DNA of 64,000 nucleotides from Acephala macrosclerotiorum (GCA_014904845.1 MU119224.1:186001-250000), one strand, 5' to 3'. Shown: positions 45,801-56,634, counted from the stretch's first letter. The notes: generated by a model from the letters alone, not told the origin. Translations and numbers: made by a program.

Positions 45801-48779
45801 AAAAAAAAAAACGTTCAAATATATTTATTTTTATATTTAATCGAATATTTTATAAATTTCAATAATACTTTCAAATTTTTTACTATAAACTTCTTTAAAC
45901 ATATAATAATAAAAAATTGAAAAAAATATTACAACAAATTTATTTTATACTAAAAAATTTTTTTTATAAAATTTTTTAAAAATATTATTTACAATTATAT
46001 TTTTATTCAAAATTATATAATCTTTATAAAATTTTATATATCGATTTTAATCGTTATTTTAATTATTACTAATTTCAAATATCGTTATACGATTTTATTT
46101 GTCTAAAAAACTAATATAAATATTAATAATTTGATATTAATTATTAAAAATAAATATAATTATTAAAATTTTATTAAAACTATTATTAAATCCAATTTTT
46201 TACTTATTAAAACTTTTTATTTTAATATTAAAAAATTTTCAATAAAATTTCACGAAAATTTTATTAAAAAAACCGATAAAACTTTAACGTTTATATCGAA
46301 AAAAAATATATATAATAAAATTAAATTAATAAAAAAAACTTATAAATATAATAATAAAAAATTTATACTCGAAATTAAAAATATGATTTTGTATAAAATT
46401 ATATAAAGTAAATTTCGTATTAAAAAAAAAAATAACAAATAATACAAAATTTTATAAACTATTATAAATTACATTAAACGCAATTTAAATAATATTACAA
46501 ATAAAAAAAAAATAATTGAATTTAATATTCTTCGAAAATTATTAATATAAAATACTTTATATACTACGAATATTATTATAACTATATCGATACAAACAAT
46601 CAAATCTTTTTTCTAACAAACGATTTTTATTTTTTCAATTTTACTTTTCAACGAAAATACAAAACGCTTTTTTACTATAATTTGTACTCTTATCAATACT
46701 TTCTCGTTTTAATTTCTAATTAACAATAGAAATATTCGTCAAATAAATTTATTTACTCGTACAATATACAATTCAAAATTCTAAAACTTGCTTTTCAAAG
46801 TTTTAATATGCTCTATTTTAAAACATTTAATTTATTCTCAATGTTTAACGTTATACTTAAACGAATAATACAAAATATATATTTCGAATTTAATCTAATA
46901 ACTTTTTTCCAAGTATTACAAAAATATAATAATAAATAATAATACTAACAAACTAATACCTTTAAAAACTACATTCTTCTACAAGTATTTCTACGAATTT
47001 TTTAATATTAATAACAATTTCAAAATCGTACTTATTTCTAACAATAAAAACAAAAAAAAAATATTAATACTTCGATTTACAATCTCACTACTCAATAAAT
47101 TACCTTATACATATTTACTAAAATCCAAAAAAAACTATCGTCTACAAAACTCTTTATCAAAAAAAATTTATTAATCGTTTCAATTTGTATTTACAAAACA
47201 AAAATTACAATAATTCAATTTAAATTCAATTTATTTTACAATTTCAATTTCGAGTTTCTAATAATCGAAATCGTTCAAAATATTAATCGAAATATTATTA
47301 TCATTTTCATATTAAACATTAAATCATTTTCTAAATTCATTAATAATAAACGTTACTATTTAATTCAAACTTTAAAATACAAATACGAATTTATATTTAT
47401 TATTTCTAAAAAAGTTTTTAATTTCGCGAATTATTTTTTTAAAAACGATTAAAAATTCTTAAAATCTAAAATCGATTTTTTAAAATCTTTAATCAATTTC
47501 ATTAAAATAAAAAACATTTTAATAAAAATCGATATTACTATTTTCTAAAAATGTTTTTAATACAATCAAAAAAATCACAAAAAATCCAATTACTAAATTC
47601 TCGTAAACTAATATTTTACTTCTATTTATTTCGAATATTACAAACGTAAATATACGAAAAATAAATATTTTTTACTCGCTTTTCAATTCAAATTTTTCAA
47701 ATTTCAATTACTTCAAAAAAACGAAAACAATAAAAACAAAAACAGCAAATTGTACAATATTTATAATATTAACAATTATTTGCATTTTAAACGTACTAAT
47801 TACAAAATTTACAAAATCTACAAATACAATAAAAACAAAATATATTCGAAAAACGAATATAAAATCTATAACGAAAAAAAAATACACAAAATTTATTTAT
47901 ATTTAAAAAAAAAAACTGTATTTAAAATACAATAAAAATTACAATTTTTATTATTATAAAATTATCAAAAATTATACAATTTTTTTAATCGCTTTATAAT
48001 CAATTAATCTATTGCCGTCTACGAAAATCTTATAATAGAAAATAAATCGAATAATCGTTTTATAATAAAAACTATTAAAATTATTACGATTTTTTTAAAA
48101 AAAAAATTTTATTATTTTAATTACAAAAAAAAATATAAATTTATTATATTATCGAATTATTAAAAATTCATTTTCAAAATTCCAACTTATTAATCAAAAA
48201 ATTTATTATTATTAATCAAATTTCTAATAACGTTTAATTTAAAGAAATCTTTGAAAAGTTTTTTAAAATTTATAAAATATTTAAAAAAAAATTCGAATTA
48301 AAACATTTTCAAACTTTATTCACTTTTTTTTTATTAAAATTTGAAAATATATTATTAATTATCGCTAATTATAAAACTTTTAACGTTAATAATAATATAA
48401 TTATAAAAATTTATATTGTTTTTATTTACGATTACAACTATAAATTTAATATAATATTTTCTAAAAAAATTATCGTTTAATTATTTAAGTTTTTTTACAA
48501 GCTCAGCATTTAATAATATAATCGTAACAGCGACAAATTTACATTATAAAACGCTTTAATTTACTGTGTAAACTTCGAAAAAAATTATTATAATTATCAA
48601 TTCTTCGAAAAATTTCAAATCCAATACTTGATTCCTTACGATCAATTTATAAACCTTATCATTGAGACTATTACTCTTATAAAAAACGAAAATGAGTAAA
48701 ATAATAATCAGAGATAAAAAAATACTGAGATTGAAAAAAAAAACGATACAACTAATAAAAATGTCGCAATCGAAAGAAA

Positions 48780-48866
48780 TAAAGAAAATGAAAAAAATGA
48801 AAAATATAAAAAAAATAAAAAAAATAAAAAAAATAAAAAAAATAAAAAAAATAAAAAAAATAGTAC
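48780..48866. repeat. A-rich tandem repeat (ATAAAAAA unit) inside the LTR element
   Basis: Seven to eight copies of an ATAAAAAA-type unit preceded by AAATGAAAA units; if translated it gives KKI repeats. It is probably a G-to-A-mutated purine-rich repeat rather than a gene. Confidence 0.6.
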
Positions 48867-48992
48867 TAGTCAGAAATAGATTACTACTTAGCTCACTAAA
48901 AACGCTAACAGCACTACTACTTCAATTGCAAGCGATTAGTAACTAGTTGTTTCTCGGAGAAAACCCTTTAAAAGAGAAGATATTGGAGTGGT

Positions 48993-49147
48993 CACGTGGA
49001 CCAGCACTAGTTTAGCTTAGCATTCTACTTTAGATAATTTCTTTCTTTTGAGACTTTCTCTCTTTAGACGCACTAATACACATAGACTTTCTAGACAAGA
49101 TTTACTACGCTAAAACCGTGGTACATCTTGCAATGAGGACTGTTATA
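48993..49147. repeat. Right LTR (155 bp)
   Basis: Same length as the left copy, beginning CACGTGGACCAGCACTAGTT and ending CTGTTATA. It retains many G that the left copy lost but shows T where the left has C (for example TTTCTTTT for TCTCTCTT), so its changes are mainly C-to-T. Confidence 0.8.
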
Positions 49148-49503
49148 GTAGTGGTGGTGAGTATAGTCATGGGCGAATGCGAGACATACGTAGTGGTATA
49201 AAACTTCGATATAGTGTAATACGAGTTTGACCAAAAGAAGGACATCGTTGTAGTCATAAGCTCTTCAGAGTAGACTCCACCGGCAGTTTCTTTGCCTTCT
49301 TGAAGGAAGACTACGGATGCATTAGGAATAGCAGTGGTGCTTGGAATTATTTGGAGCGAGAATATGGAGTCCGATGATGATGATGATGATGATGTAGAGG
49401 TGGGACTTGGAGCCGTCGAAGAAGGTGTCGAAGAAGTCGAGGTTGCCAAAGCGACTCTAGCAGCAAGGAGGGCGAAGACAGAGGTGAAGAAATTCAGCTT
49501 CAT

Positions 49504-50382
49504 GTTGAGCTTTTTGTTTTTCCTGGGATAGGCAACTGTTCTGCTGAACCGAAATCTCCGTCAAGGTGTTGAAGTGTTGGTAGGAAGGTAAGGATGATCG
49601 TATATTTTAAATTTTGGCAAGTCCTTACATATCATCACTAGTTTTCTAACTCGTTATCTTTCTGAATCTTATGTCTTGTGGCAGCTTCCTGACTCTGTCG
49701 ATCCGGTGGCTACGTAATCTTACATTCAGTTAGTTCAAGTAGACGAAAGCACTTCTAGCTTATGTCACGAATGAAGAATGTCACAGCTCGGGATGGGGCT
49801 TTTGACGTTCAATTTTGCCTATTCTTAATTTTCAAGTTCTCAAGTTCTAGCAAAGTTACCCCCTGGTTCAGCGCGCAACAAGCGGTCCACCTTCGACCCC
49901 CTTTTATAAAATTCAAATAAGCGAAAATCATCTTAACAGGGCACTCCAGCAACTTCGGCTTGGGGCTCAAATTTGATGCTCACCGATGCTTTGATTATCC
50001 CAAGCTCGCTGGTAAATCTTCAGCCAATTACTTGGAGGAATTAGGTTTGTCTTGTAAGTCATAGATTCGTATCCCGAAACGAAATCCAACGCCACACAGC
50101 CAGGGTATTGAGAGCACCATTTTTGTCCATCGGGACTTCTGTGTCCAGATCACAGGCTTGAAAGCAAAATGCATGACACAAGCACATAAATTCCCAAAAG
50201 TTTCATCACTGAATGGAACTGCTAAAAGATAATTTATTTTTATTTTTTTATTTTTATTTTTTTGAAAAACTATGCTTATTCTCATCCCGGAGACCTGCTC
50301 TTCTAAATAGCCCCAACTCTATCCTCAACCCGTGGCGAGAGAAAGGTACAATGAAGCTCAACCAGAAACGAACACCCTGCCT
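49504..50382. other. Intergenic DNA upstream of the interrupted GPI-type gene
   Basis: It holds the presumed promoter of the GPI-type gene and a T/A-rich run near 50235-50265. No gene is supported. Confidence 0.4.
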
Positions 50383-50634
50383 TCAAGGACTGTCTAAGTC
50401 CGAAGGCACCGAGCCACTGACACTACGCCTTTCAATGGGTCTTTTCGGTGTAGTAGGGACTTGCACCTCCCCTTTCAGATGCTTCTCGCTACATTTTCGA
50501 CAACGATCGCAGACCCGTGTGACCTTCTCTTCGACTCCCCTCTCGCTGCAGTCCATAGAGTTGTAGCAGGCGGCAAATTCGGTCGTGACTTTGTGCTTAC
50601 AAATCTCGTAGTAATTGCGGTGTTCTTTGCACAT
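50383..50634 (-). CDS. Small Met-Cys family protein, member M (C-K-H type)
   Basis: 83 residues from ATG at 50634, MCKEHRNYYEICKHKVTTEF: Cys2, Cys12, His14, Cys23, Cys29, Cys42, Cys45, plus Cys48. This matches the CGH subtype (member A), with a Pro/Ser/Arg-rich tail after the last pair. It lies beyond the LTR element, so the family extends across it. No signal peptide. Confidence 0.58.
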   Translation of the reverse strand: MCKEHRNYYEICKHKVTTEFAACYNSMDCSERGVEEKVTRVCDRCRKCSEKHLKGEVQVPTTPKRPIERRSVSGSVPSDLDSP

Positions 50635-51162
50635 CTTTTCGGAGTATTCAGAATGACGTTTGGTTTTAAGTTTTGAGACGGGATGTTGTTGAAATGATGG
50701 ACAGACTGAAATGACAAGGATGTCAATAGTGGTAAGCTTCGGGAGGGAGCAAGCGTTATATTCACACCTCGAATTGCTTGAAAGGGCTCAATGACTCCCG
50801 TCTGCGTGTGCTATGCGTCTTTTTTGACTCTGCGATGACAGCGTGATTGTTCGAGCTCTAGCGTCCTCCAACCCCTTGGGGCGTGCTCGAAGTATCTGCT
50901 CAACAACGATTCATTGCTTGTGGACTCGAACGGCTCGACTCCGATTCACTCTTCGAGTTTGGAGATATGTATGCGCTTCAGAAACCGGGCTGGATTGTGA
51001 GCGAACGTTCCATAATGTCACGACATTGAGGTCAAGTGACTCTTGAGACAGGTTTCGGCAAGTACGCACTTTTCGAGGAAGGAAGGCACGCTGGGTCGTT
51101 CTTAGCTTGGAATTTTGCAGCGCCCTGAACACTGAAATTCATGACAGTAAAACGATCTTGCT
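50635..51162. other. Intergenic DNA
   Basis: No gene is supported between the last small Met-Cys gene and the 3' end of the Kre9/Knh1-like gene. Confidence 0.4.
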
Positions 51163-53313
51163 TCATTCTGGAGATACGGAACGACCTATACCAAGATCTC
51201 TACTCCCTCCAGAACCATTCGCTAGGTCTTGCCGTTTCCTCCGTCGTCTCTCCCTTCGCAGATCATCTAACCTCGCCCGTTTCATCGCATCTATAATCAC
51301 CTTTTCAACCTCCTCCGCCTCCCTTCTCCACTCCTCGCTCGTCTTCTCTTTCCGCTCAATTTCTCCGCCGTTTCTCCTCTCCGCCTCAACCTTCACTTCC
51401 TCATCTATTTCGTCCTTCTCATCATACACCAACATCTGTCCCTCCATCATAGCCGGAAAATCCAATTCAATCCCCTTCTCAATCGTCCCCTTCGTCACCG
51501 CCGCACCAGGAACAGGCTTCCTCCTCACCGCCACAATATTCGCCGCCAGCTTTCCCTTAACTACAACACCACTCTTCCCCTCCCCAACAACCGTCTTCCT
51601 CCTCACTGCAAACGTCTTATTCCTCGTCCTGATCACACGCTCATATCTCTCTTCATCCCCTTCCCCTCCGTTCAAACCTGCGCTAAACAACGCAAACACA
51701 GCCCTCTCAGTAGGCATTGGAGGAACCATATCACCGCTCTCATTCGCAAACGGTCCCAGATCACCTTCTAGTTCCGCGAGGATGGTTCTCTGACTCCGTG
51801 CACTCCTCTGACTAGCTCTCGAAGCTCGCCGACGACGGTATTCATCCTCAAATCTCTGTCTCCTCTCATCATTTTCTTGTCTAAGTGCTGGACTGCCGCC
51901 AGAACTTGAACTCGTCAATCCACTTCTAGAACCGGAAGTGCCCGGTCTAGCACCTTGATTCGCTAACCCCCTTTCTGCTTCCGAAGGATCGGCGACGCTA
52001 CTATTACTTCGAAGACTTAGAGATCCGAGTCTTAAAGTGTTGAATTCCTTGACGACGCCGTCGTACATTTTTCGGAGACGGGAACACTCGCATTCGTCGT
52101 GCATGTGTAGGCATTTCGATGGAGGACATTCTGGTCCTGGACTTGGATAAGGAAGGGGGGTTTGGGGGGCAGGGCGATTCCGACGATAGCGAGTCCAGAT
52201 CCAGAAGAGTAGGACGACGGTTGTAAGTGTGATGCCGGCGATTATGAGCGAGTAGGTCATTTTTGCGGTCTCGCTGCTGGAATTGGATGATGAGGTGTTG
52301 GTTTCGGGCCCGAGGCCGTTGGAGTTGGAGGTGGATGTCGCAGTTGAACTGGAAGTTGAGCTTGTACTTGAAGTGCTAGAAGTTGAGGAGATGGTAGCTT
52401 CTGCTAGTAATGCATCAAATCGAGGGAACGCAGGAGGCGAAGTGACAAGGGGAGCGGCGCCAGCAGTCAAAGTCCTTGTCTGAGTTGCTAGAGGAGCGAA
52501 AGCACTTAGTGCTGCCGATTCGCATTGTTGGTTGATGATACCACCGCCTCCTCCAGTCTCTCCTATCGTTTCTTCGCCGGAAGGAAAAGTACACGAAACT
52601 GAGCGGCCCGGCAAAGCAGTAACGAGAGATGAGACAGTCGTTGAGGGAAATATGAGGGTTGATGGCTGGGTCGTTGCTGGTGAAGAAGGCGCGGATGGAA
52701 GCAGGGAAGAAGCGCCGGTCATGTTCATGAGGGTGAAGAGCGGTGAGTAGTAGGTTGTTGAGATGGAGGTATTGGTGGAGAGATAGCCTTGAATCCCAAG
52801 GAAGCTGGTCAGGTCTTAGTCTTGTCCATTTATCTTCTCGGTACCCCTCCAGACTCGGAGACAACGACGCACGAAGTCCAGGACGAGTATTGACAGCTGA
52901 GAATGGACTTACTACGCATTTGTTGCATTGGGTCCAATTACTCGAGGAAAGCTAATACTGGTAGAGACAGAAGAAGGATTCGTATTTGAAAGATTCCAGG
53001 CGTATAGTGTGAGCTGGCAGGTTTTTGTCAGCAAGTCACCTATGTCAAAAGAGTGTATTGTGTAGAAAGATAGATACATTTCATCCGAAAGCTCTTAACA
53101 AGAGAAATGGCTTACAGGGGAACGGTATGTGCCAGCAAGCAGAAGTAGAGAGAAATTGGTCATTTGGCCAAAATATGGTACACTGAGAGAATCGTAGACC
53201 GATACGATAAATGGGACCCCTCCCATGATCACCTCACCGCCCACAGGCTGAGAGAAGTACACTTGCGCTGACGCTGGAAGACATTGTAATACAACAAGCA
53301 AAAGAACTCGCAT
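51163..53313 (-). CDS. Single-pass membrane protein with Kre9/Knh1-like extracellular domain
   Basis: Three exons: 53313-53116, 53013-52913 and 52804-51163, 646 residues; introns GTAAGC...TGCCAG and GTAAGT...CTGACCAG. A signal peptide (MRVLLLVVLQCLPASAQ) precedes a short beta-sandwich domain (VYFSQPVGGEVIMGGVPFIV ... LTLYAWNLSNTN) resembling the Kre9/Knh1 Ser-Thr-rich membrane-anchored family. A Ser/Thr-rich, probably O-mannosylated stalk follows, then one transmembrane segment (MTYSLIIAGITLTTVVLLFW, about residue 285) and a roughly 335-residue cytoplasmic tail. The tail has a Cys cluster (CPPSKCLHMHDECECS) and a charged coiled-coil-like end. The topology is that of a wall-stress-sensor-like or wall-attachment protein; the signalling role is inference. 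Confidence 0.7.
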
Positions 53314-54084
53314 TTTGAAGTCAATATAATACAAAAGAATGAGCTGTACACCGTAGTCTCATGGTTCGGGATAACGAGCAGAAAACAAAGAAGGCTACGC
53401 CACTGGCAGTAGGTCCTCACCTTCAGATATCTACCCACGATAAGAGCAGGCCGGCAAAGCGAACCGAAAGAAGCAAGCAACCATGGAAAGTTACTTCGTA
53501 AGTGGAAACTCCCCCTTGCCATTACCCCTCGCTACTCGCTTACGGTACTGTACCGGACACTCGGTTCAGACGGCTGCGCCTCGTTTGTTGGACTCAGGCT
53601 CTTACAGTTTGCGCACGGTCGATCACTTTGTATAAAACGCCTTGTCGACGCATAAACCGTTGCAAGAATCTTCCGAAAAGTGATTCGAACGACTTGACTA
53701 TTTTCCAATTGGTTCATAAGCGATTCATTCTCATAATCGACAACATGAGTTGTGGAAATCAACAGGGACGTAGATCCTTCCTCAGCGGGATTTCCGTGGG
53801 AACTGCGGTCAAGCTTGCTGCCAGATAGTTACCCCTCCATGCACATACGGGACTGTCCACCTGCCATCTGATGAATGATTGGCGTGGCGTTCACTTGAAG
53901 CTGTTCCAGCTCCAGGACTGATGCTTTGTTTTGCTCAAAGAGGATCCCCTGTCCAGGCTTTTGTGCAAACTCGTTGTTCGCTGGATGTGCCTTTCCTAGC
54001 ATATCCGCGGTGATATAGGCTCTCTCATTGGAGAACCCAAGTTTCGAATTGTGATCTACGAAAGAAGGATGTGACATCACCAAC
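53314..54084. other. Intergenic DNA between tandem minus-strand genes
   Basis: Promoter side of the Kre9/Knh1-like gene and 3' side of the oxidoreductase gene. Short overlapping frames here are not supported as genes. Confidence 0.45.
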
Positions 54085-55799
54085 TCAGTGATAGTTGGAG
54101 GTGGGTCTAAGCGGTAACCCTGCTTTCTTGTAGGCGGAATCGACCATTTCCATCTGCTTGATGGAGTCTTCGCCAGAGATCCAACAGCCGGATCCCTCTC
54201 TGCCCTTGACTCGATTGACAAACTGCTGGAGTTGATGACTGAAGGTGGACATACACTCCTCGTCCGACCTCGGTCCGCCATTTTCCTTGTTCCACGTGTA
54301 GGCTTTCTTGTGCTCTGTGTGGGACCAGGTCCTGAAGGTCTTCTTGTCCTTGGTGGTGCAAATTGTATGTTGCTCGAGAATATCAATTCGATGCCAAACA
54401 GATGGTGTCAAAGGGTTCCAGATTGTGACAGTCTTGACTAGTAAATGCTCTTGGCCTTCTGCGTGACCTAGGCCCGTATCTTGTACCGTGATTTCCTTGT
54501 GAACGACCTTGCACATCGGCAATGATGCCATGGGCAACCCCCATACAGTCCTAGCACTCGCGTCACAGTTGATTGTGCCAACACCTCCGTTTGGAAAACC
54601 CCACTTTGCTTTCATACCATGGTCACACCCCTGGTCGTAACCTCGAGGCATTAATCTCGGTGTAGCTTCCAGACATTCTTCTGGCTCTGTGCCAAATATT
54701 TGACGCAGGAATAGGACATTGTATGTGCCAAGATCCATGAGCGTACCTCCCGACAGATCGTACACAAATCGCATATCGTCTGAAGGCAAGAAGCCTCTGG
54801 GCAGGAGGAACGACGAATGCGCGGAGCTTATGTTCTTCGGATCGAGGAGAGAGAGGAACATCTGCCATGCTGGATGAAATCGAACGTGGAATGCTTCGAG
54901 GAGGACCGGTGCTTTGGGTTGTTGGAAAAGCTGATTGCGGAACAGAAACGCGGCTTCGGTGGCATTCGATGTTGAGGGCTTCTCTAGGAGAACGTGTTTC
55001 CCAGCTTTGAGGGACTTGAGTGCCCATTCGTAATGTAGGCCGTTGGGGAGGGAGATATAGACCGCGTCAATGTCTGGATCGTCGACCATTTCTAGGGAAG
55101 GGAGTTGTCAGCAGAGAACCTTAGCTGAGAGAACACATTCGCGTGTAGAAATGTCCCAATTATCTGCGAGCCGTCTCGAAATCATAATCTCCGTAATGTT
55201 GGCACGATCCTCTACAAGCAGAATGTCGCAAAAGCCGGCCGGACATCTTCTAGCCCAGAATGTCCCAGCTCACGAAAGGTCCTGCTTCGAGAATGTCCAG
55301 CAACCAGCGGGACATTCGCACATCCCCAATGTTCCTCCTCGCAACACACATTCTCCCTCTGAGAGTATGCCGCTATTCGTCTGAACATCCGCAAACTCTA
55401 AATTGTCCCTCTCACACATTCTGCCCATCACAACACCCTTCATCTACCAACATATCCACCAAAGTCCACCACCCCAATGCCAGCATTTAACTGTAAGGAA
55501 AGCAAGCTTACCTTCATACCCCCCAAACCACCTCTCAATCCCAAACTTCCTCGCATATTCTTTTGCCCTCTCCCCATCCCTCGCCGCTACGCCCGCAATC
55601 ACAACGTCTGGATTACTCTTCGCTGGCTTAATTACTGATCTCGGCCTGCCATCACATTAGCATGTGCACTGGACTACGGCAGAAGGACCGACGCAATCTT
55701 ACTCGCCCCCAACAACCCAATCCTCACAGCACCCTCAACCTTCTGCACCTCAGTCGGGAAGAGGATGTGATAATTTCGGTGTAGGAAGTCCATTCTCAT
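54085..55799 (-). CDS. Gfo/Idh/MocA-family NAD(P)-dependent oxidoreductase
   Basis: Three exons: 55799-55693, 55645-55512 and 55091-54085, 415 residues. A Rossmann fold starts RIGLLGASKIA, continues through NPDVVIAGVAARDGERAKEY, VYISLPNGLHYEWALKSLKA and the diagnostic GKHVLLEKPSTSNATEA with the EKP motif. The C-terminal alpha/beta domain includes DLSGGTLMDLGTYNVLFLRQ. The best relatives by pattern are dimeric dihydrodiol dehydrogenase/D-xylose 1-dehydrogenase-like proteins, which oxidise sugars or aldehyde-derived diols in the cytosol. The first intron has a weak GTCGGT donor, chosen because it alone joins SKIA to PRSVIKPAKSNP. The second intron is long (420 nt) and repeat-bearing. A second in-frame ATG is at 55793. 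No signal peptide. Confidence 0.8.
55092..55511 (-). other. Long intron of the Gfo/Idh gene, with GGACATTC-type repeats
   Basis: The minus strand shows repeated GGACATTC/GGGACATTC-type octamers spaced roughly 25-45 bases apart around 55220-55320. Introns elsewhere in the window are mostly 43-150 nt, so this one is unusual and could contain a small insertion or minisatellite. Confidence 0.45.
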
Positions 55800-56151
55800 C
55801 CCTTCTCTCTTCCTCTTCCTCAATTCTCTCAATCTTGATTATTCTTCTAATATATTGCGTCCAACTCCCAAGACAATAATGTGGTGGTTACAGCTAGGAA
55901 AGTTTTCAAAAGTTTGTTTCATTTCGCAAACAAGGCCAAGTTCGAGATTTTGTAACGGACGCCATGACGATTCGATGGAGCCGTGCGCAGATTCCAATTC
56001 CTCAAATCTTTTTTGATTTTTGCGATTGGGCGTCGATACGAATACAGCCAAGTTGAGGTGAGATTTTGAGGTCTGCGAAAGAGGAATGAATGATTTTGAG
56101 GGAGCTGTTTTATCGGGTAGTGGAAGGTTGCGGTAGCCTTGCATGAGCTTA

Positions 56152-56424
56152 CGAGCCTGGGATCATAAGTCTGTGTTTTCTAGGCATTTTTTAAGGCACT
56201 TTTAAGCGACGAAAACCAAAATCGACGATCTCATTTTAAAAGTATAGAGTCTGCACAAATCGGAATCGTTTAATCTTATAATGCGATACTTATAAAAAGC
56301 TGTAGTAAGTTTATAAAGCAAATCCGAGTTAATTTAACTTCGTAGTTAAAAATCGAAACCCAGCTTCAGCGTTCATTTATTAGCGAGAAGCCCTATAAAA
56401 CACAGACTTTTGATCCCAGGCTCG
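56152..56424. mobile_element. 273-bp MITE with about 30-bp TIRs and TTA target duplication
   Basis: The left end CGAGCCTGGGATCATAAGTC, continuing TGTGTTTT, is mirrored at the right end (AAAACACAGACTTTTGATCC then CAGGCTCG) with one mismatch. TTA flanks both ends (56149-56151 and 56425-56427). A 3-bp TTA/TAA duplication is the hallmark of PIF/Harbinger elements. The interior is non-coding. It sits between the oxidoreductase and GIT1-like genes. Confidence 0.75.
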
Positions 56425-56634
56425 TTACGCCAAGGTGAGGCGAGGACCGAACACTCCGGACGACGTCTCTTGCAATCGATTTCTCCCTCAACTATTTTGA
56501 TATTTATATTTTGAATTGATCAATTGCTCTCAGTCAATTTAAGAGGTTGGAGTGTTTAGCAAGACACTACAATTATAGCTATTTCTAAAGTTAAGTATAA
56601 GCAAGCAACACTGCTCACGCTCTTCATAAAATCA

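Larger units (their letters stand above)
42690..49147. mobile_element. LTR retrotransposon, hypermutated to extreme AT content
   Basis: Two 155-bp direct repeats (42690-42844 and 48993-49147) bound a 6458-bp element flanked by GTAGT duplications. The interior is mostly A/T. On the plus strand nearly all remaining G lies in CpG, whereas C survives in other contexts; no reverse transcriptase, integrase or gag frame can be read. A purine run (AAAAGAGAAGA) shortly before the right LTR would fit a polypurine tract and plus-strand orientation, but this is weak. Size and 5-bp duplication fit a Ty3/gypsy- or Ty1/copia-type element; superfamily not determinable. It lies within the GPI-type gene. Confidence 0.8.
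42564..49503 (-). pseudogene. Secreted Ser/Thr-rich GPI-anchor-type gene interrupted by an LTR element
   Basis: The 5' part is 49503-49148: signal peptide MKLNFFTSVFALLAARVALA, a Ser/Thr tract, then FYTTTYVSHSPMTILTTTT. The 3' part is 42689-42564: PTTTTTTIYTLSPSTAKAAA then SLGVGIGKLLGVGVAALL and stop, a typical GPI-attachment tail (small residues, then a hydrophobic end). Between them lies the 6458-bp LTR element. Removing the element plus one copy of the 5-bp duplication joins ACC-ACC-ACT-AC to C-CCA-ACA in frame. The family is the many small Ser/Thr-rich wall-anchored proteins; exact function unknown. As it stands the gene is split: its first half would read into the LTR and stop at 49105. 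Confidence 0.7.

Noticed and set aside
43190..48946. Short AT-rich open frames inside the LTR element (for example 43402-43190 minus, 47750-47935 plus, 48692-48946 plus with KKI repeats)
   Set aside because: They are built almost only from Lys, Ile, Asn, Tyr and Phe codons, as expected of hypermutated AT DNA, and none resembles gag or pol.
48993..49147. Assigning the LTR element to Ty3/gypsy or Ty1/copia by its ends
   Set aside because: The termini lack clear TG...CA in either orientation after mutation and no pol order can be read, so superfamily and strand remain open.
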